Source: Minisyncoccota bacterium (GTDB lineage Bacteria; Patescibacteriota; Minisyncoccia; Phycocordibacterales; UBA2100). From it: DNA of 9,861 bases. This document shows, piece after piece, positions 5,394 through 9,861 of the stretch. The stretch lies in the NCBI GenBank assembly GCA_020058565.1, contig JAGVDT010000070.1, positions 1 to 9,861 of the forward strand. Direction: 5' to 3'. Within the stretch, counting starts at the first letter, position 1. The number at the start of each line of letters is the position of its first letter. The notes under the pieces were generated by a model, which saw only the letters and a list, made by a program, of their open reading frames with translations, had not been told where the DNA came from and ran no database searches. A program made the position numbers and the translations under genes.

Positions 5394-7034
5394 ATGGGTT
5401 TATCAATCCTGAAGGATTCGAGGCCAGAAACAATTTCTGCACTTCAGGAAGAACTCGCTGTCCGCAAAACCTCTAGTTTCATCCTGCTTTTTTCGATGGG
5501 CTCGCAGTTTGATCATTTGATCGTGCAAGAGCTCGCGAAGCTTGGCATCTACTGCCTAGTCGCCGATCCGGCACGCGTAAAAGCATCTGACGTAAAGACA
5601 GTCGCGCCTGCAGGGATAATCCTCTCCGGAGGGCCTGCCTCCGTGCACGACGAACCGCCGCCGTTCGATGCGAGGATATTCGACATCGGCATCCCCGTCT
5701 TGGGCGTGTGCCTTGGCTATCAGATGTGGGCCAAGTATATCGGTGCCCGCGTAGCGCCGGGCGAAAAGCGCGAATTCGGCGTCTACCCTCTCGCAATCAA
5801 GAAAAAAGATCCCTTGTTCAAAGGCATCAAAACAAAGACTCCGGTGCTCCAAACCCACGGCGACAAAATATTTCCAAACAAAAAACTGACGATTCTTGCA
5901 ACTACCGCAAATTCTCCTATAGCAGCAGGCAGATACAAACACCTCTGGGGCGTACAATTCCACCCCGAAGTCACTGACACCAAAGACGGCTCGAAAATGT
6001 ACGCGAATTTTTGTTTTGATATTTGCGGCATCAGCGATCCGTACCCCGCTCACAAAGTGGCTGAACAAAAAATTGCGGCGTTGCGAAAACAAATTGGAAA
6101 CTCCAACGTGCTCATCGCCCTGTCGGGCGGTTCGGATTCCTCGGTGGTTGCCTACCTGTTGAAGGAAGCCCTATTTGGAGGTCAGACCTCCAAAAAATGG
6201 AGGTCTGACCTCCAAAAACCGCCTAAACTCTTCGGTGTATACATACGTGGCATAGACCGGCCCGACGATGAGGCGTATGTGAAAAAGTATTTCGGCTCGC
6301 AGCAATGGATACGCGTTGAAGTCGTTGAGGCCACGAAAGAATTCCTCGATGCACTAAAAGGCAAAACCAATATGCGGGAAAAGCGACTTGCGATGCGCGG
6401 CATCTATAAAGAAATTTTAGAGAAAAAAATCCGCGAGAGAAAGGCTGATTTCATCGCCCAAGGAACGCTGTATACGGATCTTCGTGAAAGCGGCCACGGC
6501 ACAGCCACGGGTGCGCGGGTCGCAGAAATCAAAGTCCACCACAACACCGGCATCGACTGGAGCGTTCCGGAAATCCGCCCGCTCGAGGATATGGTCAAAG
6601 ACAGTGCTCGTGACGTCGGTCGTGATATTGGAGTTCCCGAAGACCTTCTGGTACGGCACCCTTTCCCCGGCCCCGGACTGGTGGTGCGTATAGAAGGAGA
6701 GGTGAACGACCGTTCACTTCTGATCGCGCGCGCAGTGGATTCTATTTACATTGAGGAGCTTCGTAGGGCCAAACTCTACCATAGCGTCTGGCAGGCCGGC
6801 GCTACCGTGACTCGATCCGAACACACGGTATCCAAAGGCGACGACGCCGGCATGGGCAGCGTGGTGGCGCTCTGGGCAGTCTGGAGCGTCAATGGTTTTA
6901 CGGCCCGCTTTGCGCACCTTCCGTACGATTTCCTGGCCGAAGTATCAAAGAGGATCACCAACGAAGTGCGTGAAGTTGGTGCCGTAGTCTACCGCGTCTC
7001 CGACAAACCACCTACTACTATTGAATGGGGCTAG
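5394..7034 (+). CDS. guaA: GMP synthase (glutamine-hydrolysing) GuaA, 546 aa
   Basis: Converts XMP, ATP and glutamine to GMP in the cytoplasm, the last step of de novo GMP synthesis. A class I glutamine amidotransferase domain spans about 28-210, with nucleophile Cys106 in GVCLGYQ and the His190/Glu192 pair in FHPEV. The ATP-pyrophosphatase domain follows, with the PP-loop SGGSDSS at 244-250, and the C-terminal dimerisation domain carries RHPFPGPGL (421-429), AHLPYDF (507-513) and the terminal KPPTTIEWG. All catalytic elements are intact. Oddities: the usual DFGSQ is SMGSQ (34-38); the N terminus has about 24 extra residues; and residues 261-275 are coded by a palindromic insertion between the PP-loop helix and the next strand. 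No SD precedes the ATG, but no better start exists (the next ATG, codon 35, lies inside the first conserved strand). The extra length over the usual ~525 aa is explained by the extension and the insertion. Confidence 0.96.
   Translation: MGLSILKDSRPETISALQEELAVRKTSSFILLFSMGSQFDHLIVQELAKLGIYCLVADPARVKASDVKTVAPAGIILSGGPASVHDEPPPFDARIFDIGIPVLGVCLGYQMWAKYIGARVAPGEKREFGVYPLAIKKKDPLFKGIKTKTPVLQTHGDKIFPNKKLTILATTANSPIAAGRYKHLWGVQFHPEVTDTKDGSKMYANFCFDICGISDPYPAHKVAEQKIAALRKQIGNSNVLIALSGGSDSSVVAYLLKEALFGGQTSKKWRSDLQKPPKLFGVYIRGIDRPDDEAYVKKYFGSQQWIRVEVVEATKEFLDALKGKTNMREKRLAMRGIYKEILEKKIRERKADFIAQGTLYTDLRESGHGTATGARVAEIKVHHNTGIDWSVPEIRPLEDMVKDSARDVGRDIGVPEDLLVRHPFPGPGLVVRIEGEVNDRSLLIARAVDSIYIEELRRAKLYHSVWQAGATVTRSEHTVSKGDDAGMGSVVALWAVWSVNGFTARFAHLPYDFLAEVSKRITNEVREVGAVVYRVSDKPPTTIEWG
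6174..6216. repeat. In-frame palindromic insertion within guaA
   Basis: TTTGGAGGTCAGACCTCCA (6174-6192) and TGGAGGTCTGACCTCCAAA (6198-6216) form a perfect 19-bp stem with an AAAAA loop. Each arm is itself a near-perfect palindrome around GGTC(A/T)GACC. The element starts exactly at codon 261 and codes about 15 residues (FGGQTSKKWRSDLQK) that have no counterpart in the GuaA family core, between the PP-loop helix and the strand LFGVYI. The frame is preserved. Confidence 0.85.
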
Positions 7035-7137
7035 TCCCGAAGGGACAGCTTGTAGCTTGATAGCTAGTAGCTTGTAGTAATAAATCCCAAATACTAGTGC
7101 ATTTTTCTTTGAGTTCCCTGCAAGCAACAAGCTATCA
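7034..7137. repeat. TAG-rich imperfect inverted repeat after guaA (element B)
   Basis: A small hairpin GTCCC-GAA-GGGAC (7034-7046) starts on the last base of the guaA stop. AGCTTGTAG is then repeated directly (7047-7055 and 7069-7077), and TGATAGCT (7058-7065) is perfectly inverted at 7130-7137. The centre holds AAATAC...GCATTTTTC, a weak hairpin with a T-run (7102-7106) that could serve as the guaA terminator. The layout matches element A between mraZ and rsmH. Confidence 0.6.
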
Positions 7138-7176
7138 TGCCGGTTTCGTACATTAGATTTTCATCTTGCCTAGGGG

Positions 7177-7182
7177 TAGAAT
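7177..7182 (+). promoter_or_regulatory. Candidate -10 element upstream of the otsA fusion gene
   Basis: TAGAAT is 5/6 to the TATAAT consensus. The best -35 at 17-18 bp spacing (TTAGAT or TAGATT) is poor. The 7183-7237 stretch that follows shows no other feature, so this is the most likely promoter in the gap, at low confidence. Confidence 0.3.
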
Positions 7183-7237
7183 GTCCCGATGCGTCCCTTT
7201 TAGATAGAAGTGTCAGCTACAGAAGACCCAGGGCGCT

Positions 7238-7303
7238 ATGCATATGAAAATTACGGATCAAGGAGGTCGATTATTCAGAGTGAATCTAACGCGGGAAGCA
7301 TAG
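7238..7303 (+). CDS. Possible leader peptide, or amber-interrupted N-terminal extension of otsA
   Basis: A 21-codon frame from ATG 7238 (or 19 codons from ATG 7244) ends at TAG 7301-7303. It is in the same frame as the otsA fusion gene, which starts 18 nt after the stop. A perfect AAGGAGGT (7260-7267) lies inside it, 12 nt before an in-frame GTG (7280) that would give the short product MNLTREA. The 9-bp hairpin GCGGGAAGC-ATA-GCTTCCTGC (7291-7311, one G-T pair) encloses the stop codon. It may be a regulatory leader, or the true otsA start may be GTG 7280 with the amber codon a mutation, an error or a recoded site. The sequence alone does not decide. Confidence 0.3.
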   Translation: MHMKITDQGGRLFRVNLTREA

Positions 7304-7321
7304 CTTCCTGCCTCTAACGAG

Positions 7322-9532
7322 ATGCGGCAAATACTGGGCATTTCAGCGGGGGTCGTGGCCACGGTAAGCCTCATCATTGCGGGGTTTACCTTCAACCAGG
7401 CAAACCAGGAGCAGCTGGCCCTCTCATCCGACCTGCAATACCGCACCAGGGTCCTCGCGGACAGCCTCAAAGACTCCGTAGAGCCTTCCCTAGCATCGCG
7501 CTCGACGTCTACCACGCAGCGGATCGTCGATCGACTTTCGGCAAACGAGCGCATCGCCGGCCTCGGGGTTTTCGACAGCTCCGGAGAAGCCGTTGCCATC
7601 TCAAAGAGCTTCCCAACCGGCCTGGAGCGCCGGACTTTGGTTGAAAACGCCATGGATCAAGACACCTCGCTCGGCGCTTTTATGCAATCGTCGGCGGGTA
7701 ACGTATACGTTTTCATCGATGTCCTGCACCAAGACGACCACGTGGTGGGCGCACTAGCGCTGGTGCAGAGCGCAAGCTATATCGATGCCGCCATAGCGCG
7801 AATATGGACCGACAATGCCCTTCGCCTTATCCTCCAACTTTTTCTGTTTGGCGCGGCTATCTTCGTCCTGGTCAAATGGGTGTTTCTTCAACCCATTCAG
7901 CAGCTCTCTGAAGCGATGCGGCTGGCGCGACGCGGCGAACCAGTGCCCGAGAAAAACCATGTTTCGGGTCTGTTCAATCCGCTTAACACCGAAATATCGA
8001 AAATTACCGCGAGCCTCAGACAGGCTCGAGCCGTTGCCTCCGAAGAAGCGCGGATGCGCCTCGAGCAAATAGACAGTCCCTGGACGGCCGAGCGCTTGAA
8101 AGAATTTATAAAAACCTCCGCACGCGGCAGGCCAATTTTCGTCGTTTCAAATAGAGAGCCGTATGTGCATGACATGATCAACGGAGAAATCAAATACCGC
8201 GTTCCGGCAGGCGGAGCGGTTACTGCGCTTGAAAGCGTAATGCATGCGGCTCAAGGAACCTGGCTAGCCCATGGCTCCGGCACGGCCGATAAGGAGGCCG
8301 CCGACAAAGACGGCAAAATCCGCGTCCCCCCGGATGAACCGCAATACACTCTAAAGCGTCTTTGGCTTCAAAAAGAAGACGTGGACGGCTACTATAACGG
8401 CTTTTCAAATGAAGCGCTCTGGCCACTTTGTCATATGGCCCACGTGCGTCCGCTTTTTCGCAAAGAAGACTGGACCGCATACCGCAAGGTAAATGGCGAG
8501 TTTGCCAAATCCTTGTTGTCGGAAATCCGCGGCGTCGAGCGCCCGCTTATCTTGGTCCAAGATTACCATCTGGCACTCCTGCCGGCGCTGGTAAAATCTT
8601 CTCGCCCCGACGCAAAAGTTGCTATATTTTGGCATATACCCTGGCCGTCGGCCGAGTCTTTCAGTATCTGCCCCTGGCGCAAGGAAATACTTCAAGGAAT
8701 GCTCGGCGCTGACCTAATCGGCTTTCATACCCAGCAGTACTGCAACAATTTTCTTGATACGGTCGGATCCGAGCTCGAATCGCGCATCGATTACGAACGC
8801 TTTTCTATTTTCCAAGCTGGACACGAGGCGCAGGTAAAGCCCTTCCCTATTTCAATAGCGTTTCCCGGTACGGCAGAGCCAAAGACGGGGGCAAACAAAA
8901 ATGTCCTTGAAAATCTTGGCATCCGCTCGCCGTATCTGGCGCTCGGGGTTGACCGCCTCGACTACACCAAAGGGATTCTTGAGAGACTCAGGGGTGTGGA
9001 ATTTTTCTTTGACAAGCATCCCACCTATCGCGAAAAGCTCACCTTCCTCCAGATTTCTTCTCCTACGAGAGAATCTGTCGCCAAGTATAAAGAATATTCC
9101 AAAGAGGTAAGCGCCGAAGCCGAACGGATCAACCAGAAATTCGGCACGCGCTCATGGCGGCCCGTCGTACTGGAGAAACGCACGTATTCCCACCGCGAGC
9201 TTCTCGAGCTCTACGAGCTGGCGCACGCATGCCTAGTGACTTCGCTTCACGACGGCATGAACCTCGTGGCCAAAGAGTACGTAGCGGCACGCACCAAAGA
9301 AGACGGCGTGCTGATTTTGAGCATGTTTGCCGGCGCGTCCCGCGACCTGCGGGGTGCGCTTCTCGTAAACCCGTATAGCGCAGAAGAAACAGCCGACGCA
9401 CTCTACAGCGCGATCACCATGTCCAAGTCCGAGCAGCATCGGCGCATGAAGAGTATGCGAGACAGCGTACAAGACTACAACATCTACCGCTGGGCCGCTG
9501 AGCTTATCAAAACACTCGCGACTTTGGGGTAA
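7322..9532 (+). CDS. otsA: Membrane sensor/HAMP-like region fused to trehalose-6-phosphate synthase, 736 aa
   Basis: A C-terminal GT20 domain (about 270-736) should join UDP-glucose and glucose 6-phosphate into trehalose 6-phosphate. Family signatures: VVSNREPY (274-281), GGAVTALES (297-305), YYNGFSNEALWP (357-368), VQDYHL (412-417), FWHIPWP (436-442), GVDRLDYTKGI (542-552) and SLHDGMNLVAKEYVA (641-655). These cover the loop, UDP-sugar and acceptor sites, so activity is expected. In front lie a transmembrane helix (about 4-24), an extracytoplasmic region (25-165) resembling a sensor (IVDRLSANERIAGLGVFDSS), a second helix (166-187) and a HAMP-like segment (188-245, starting P191-I-QQL). The enzyme is thus tethered on the cytoplasmic face behind what looks like a receptor. 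ATG 7322 lacks an SD, and an in-frame TAG lies 18 nt upstream. A related glucosyltransferase specificity (e.g. glucosylglycerol-phosphate synthase) cannot be excluded. No OtsB is nearby. Confidence 0.9.
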   Translation: MRQILGISAGVVATVSLIIAGFTFNQANQEQLALSSDLQYRTRVLADSLKDSVEPSLASRSTSTTQRIVDRLSANERIAGLGVFDSSGEAVAISKSFPTGLERRTLVENAMDQDTSLGAFMQSSAGNVYVFIDVLHQDDHVVGALALVQSASYIDAAIARIWTDNALRLILQLFLFGAAIFVLVKWVFLQPIQQLSEAMRLARRGEPVPEKNHVSGLFNPLNTEISKITASLRQARAVASEEARMRLEQIDSPWTAERLKEFIKTSARGRPIFVVSNREPYVHDMINGEIKYRVPAGGAVTALESVMHAAQGTWLAHGSGTADKEAADKDGKIRVPPDEPQYTLKRLWLQKEDVDGYYNGFSNEALWPLCHMAHVRPLFRKEDWTAYRKVNGEFAKSLLSEIRGVERPLILVQDYHLALLPALVKSSRPDAKVAIFWHIPWPSAESFSICPWRKEILQGMLGADLIGFHTQQYCNNFLDTVGSELESRIDYERFSIFQAGHEAQVKPFPISIAFPGTAEPKTGANKNVLENLGIRSPYLALGVDRLDYTKGILERLRGVEFFFDKHPTYREKLTFLQISSPTRESVAKYKEYSKEVSAEAERINQKFGTRSWRPVVLEKRTYSHRELLELYELAHACLVTSLHDGMNLVAKEYVAARTKEDGVLILSMFAGASRDLRGALLVNPYSAEETADALYSAITMSKSEQHRRMKSMRDSVQDYNIYRWAAELIKTLATLG

Positions 9533-9543
9533 AATGTGATATA

Positions 9544-9560
9544 TTCAGTCCGCAACTGAA
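9544..9560. repeat. Small dyad just upstream of the tRNA
   Basis: TTCAGT-CCGCA-ACTGAA forms a 6-bp hairpin 3 nt before the mature tRNA 5' end. TATATT (9540-9545) at its left edge could be a -10 for the tRNA, placing the transcription start in the loop; no clear -35 is seen. The dyad may guide 5' processing or be part of an otsA terminator without a T-run. Confidence 0.35.
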
Positions 9561-9563
9561 ACC

Positions 9564-9637
9564 GGGCCCATAGTATAGCGGTAGAACGGTTCCATGGCAT
9601 GGAACAGGTCGGGGTTCGACTCCCCGTGGGTCCACCA
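9564..9637 (+). tRNA. tRNA-Ala (anticodon GGC)
   Basis: Complete 74-nt cloverleaf with encoded CCA. The acceptor GGGCCCA pairs with TGGGTCC and contains the G3:U70 pair (9566 with 9631) that defines alanine identity. The D arm is GTAT-AGCGGTA-GAAC. The anticodon stem GTTCC/GGAAC is perfect with loop ATGGCAT, giving anticodon GGC at 9596-9598, which reads GCC/GCU. The T arm is CGGGG-TTCGACT-CCCCG, the discriminator is A and CCA is at 9635-9637. It starts 31 nt after the otsA stop, so it could be co-transcribed. The D stem has one mismatch, which is tolerated. Confidence 0.95.
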
Positions 9638-9783
9638 AATTGAATTAGCATCCAAATCCGAAGGGCGCGCGGCGGAGCCGCGCGCATGGACGGGCATTTC
9701 CGCAAGGAAATGCCACTCCACTCCCGCGCCTTCGGCGCGGGCGAGTCTTCATATTCAATTATGTGGACCTAGGGGGAATCGAA
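9615..9783. repeat. Large inverted repeat of the tRNA-Ala 3' half enclosing three hairpins
   Basis: The left arm 9615-9645 (T-loop, T-stem, acceptor 3' strand, CCA and flank AATTGAAT) matches the reverse complement of 9753-9783 at 26 of 31 positions without a gap. The minus-strand copy begins TTCGATTCCCC and continues through the acceptor-like TAGGTCCAC to AATTGAAT. It lacks a proper 5' T-stem and has no CCA, so it is not an intact tRNA end. The flank AATTGAAT/ATTCAATT (9638-9645, 9753-9760) is perfectly inverted. Confidence 0.8.
9665..9741. repeat. Three consecutive strong hairpins downstream of tRNA-Ala
   Basis: Stem 1: GCGCGCGGC-GGA-GCCGCGCGC (9665-9685, 9 bp). Stem 2: GGCATTTCC-GCAA-GGAAATGCC (9693-9714, 9 bp, GNRA tetraloop). 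Stem 3: CCCGCGCC-TTC-GGCGCGGG (9723-9741, 8 bp). None has a T-run after it, so they are not ordinary terminators. Together with the outer dyad they form a predicted four-way junction. A structured RNA or a palindromic repeat unit fits best. Confidence 0.75.
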
Positions 9784-9861
9784 TCTTACAGATTCTGTAC
9801 ACCTTTGCGGTTTTCTTACGGCAAAGCCGCTCGAAAACATCGCAAAGGTCTTCGATTCCCC
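9773..9861. other. Highly structured segment at the window end, possible RNA or repeat, cut by the edge
   Basis: Nested pairing covers nearly all bases. GGGGAATCGAA (9773-9783) pairs with TTCGATTCCCC (9851-9861), 11 bp. ACCTTTGCG (9801-9809) pairs with CGCAAAGGT (9841-9849), 9 bp. GTTTTC (9810-9815) pairs with GAAAAC (9833-9838), CGGC-AAA-GCCG (9819-9829) forms the tip, and TACAG-ATT-CTGTA (9787-9799) is a side hairpin. Its two ends are T-arm-like sequences in opposite orientation. It is not a recognisable tRNA, tmRNA or attC site, and the coding strand is undetermined. Confidence 0.6.

Noticed and set aside
5022..5476. Plus-strand frames of 113 and 150 codons opposite the 78-aa gene
   Set aside because: They lack an SD, run into guaA, and cover a minus-strand gene with a good SD and terminator.
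5556..6092. 178-codon minus-strand frame within guaA
   Set aside because: It lies antisense to the conserved glutaminase domain; the cysteine- and phenylalanine-rich composition is typical of a shadow frame.
9665..9861. CRISPR array or integron attC cluster
   Set aside because: The hairpins differ in sequence, there are no equal repeats with spacers, and no GTTRRRY-type core sites or nearby cas or integrase genes were found.
9763..9861. Intact tRNA or tmRNA on the minus strand
   Set aside because: The TTCGATTCCCC half has no adjacent GGGGG strand, no CCA follows, and no acceptor 5' strand (GGACCTA) exists upstream within the window. A tmRNA tag frame was not recognisable.

Overview
The window is 9.9 kb of compact bacterial DNA read with the standard code (ftsL and rsmH both end at TGA inside a packed operon). 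Short genes, a minimal mraZ-rsmH-ftsL-ftsI cluster, many start codons without a clear Shine-Dalgarno (SD), and abundant small palindromes suggest an uncultivated lineage of the Patescibacteria/CPR (Parcubacteria-like) type. That placement is inference from gene style; no rRNA marker is present.

Layout. (1) 1-836: a plus-strand gene for a protein with two LuxR/GerE-like helix-turn-helix segments, ending at a hairpin shared with the convergent operon. (2) 837-4560, minus strand: mraZ, rsmH, ftsL and ftsI, the start of the division/cell-wall (dcw) cluster, with two MraZ boxes upstream of mraZ. (3) 4561-5393: a dyad-rich intergenic region with a perfect DnaA-box sequence, a 64-aa two-helix membrane protein gene (+) with a strong terminator, a 78-aa orphan gene (-) with its own terminator, and a divergent promoter region. 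(4) 5394-7034: guaA (GMP synthase), interrupted in frame by a 43-bp double palindrome. (5) 7035-7321: a TAG-rich repeat, a possible promoter, and a leader with a perfect SD and an in-frame amber codon. (6) 7322-9532: a membrane-anchored sensor/HAMP-like region fused to a trehalose-6-phosphate synthase (OtsA, GT20). (7) 9564-9861: tRNA-Ala(GGC), then three strong hairpins enclosed by an inverted, diverged copy of the tRNA 3' half, then a further structured segment ending in a third copy of the T-arm sequence.

How the genes work together. The minus-strand operon couples 16S rRNA methylation (RsmH) with septal peptidoglycan synthesis (FtsL, FtsI) under the presumed autorepressor MraZ. guaA supplies GMP. 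The OtsA fusion looks like an envelope-sensing route to trehalose 6-phosphate; no OtsB phosphatase lies in the window.

The most unusual theme is palindromic DNA: inside guaA, in the DNA coding the N-terminal extension of rsmH, in two intergenic elements of similar design, and in the tRNA-flanking structure. I see no CRISPR array, transposase, integrase or recognised defence system.
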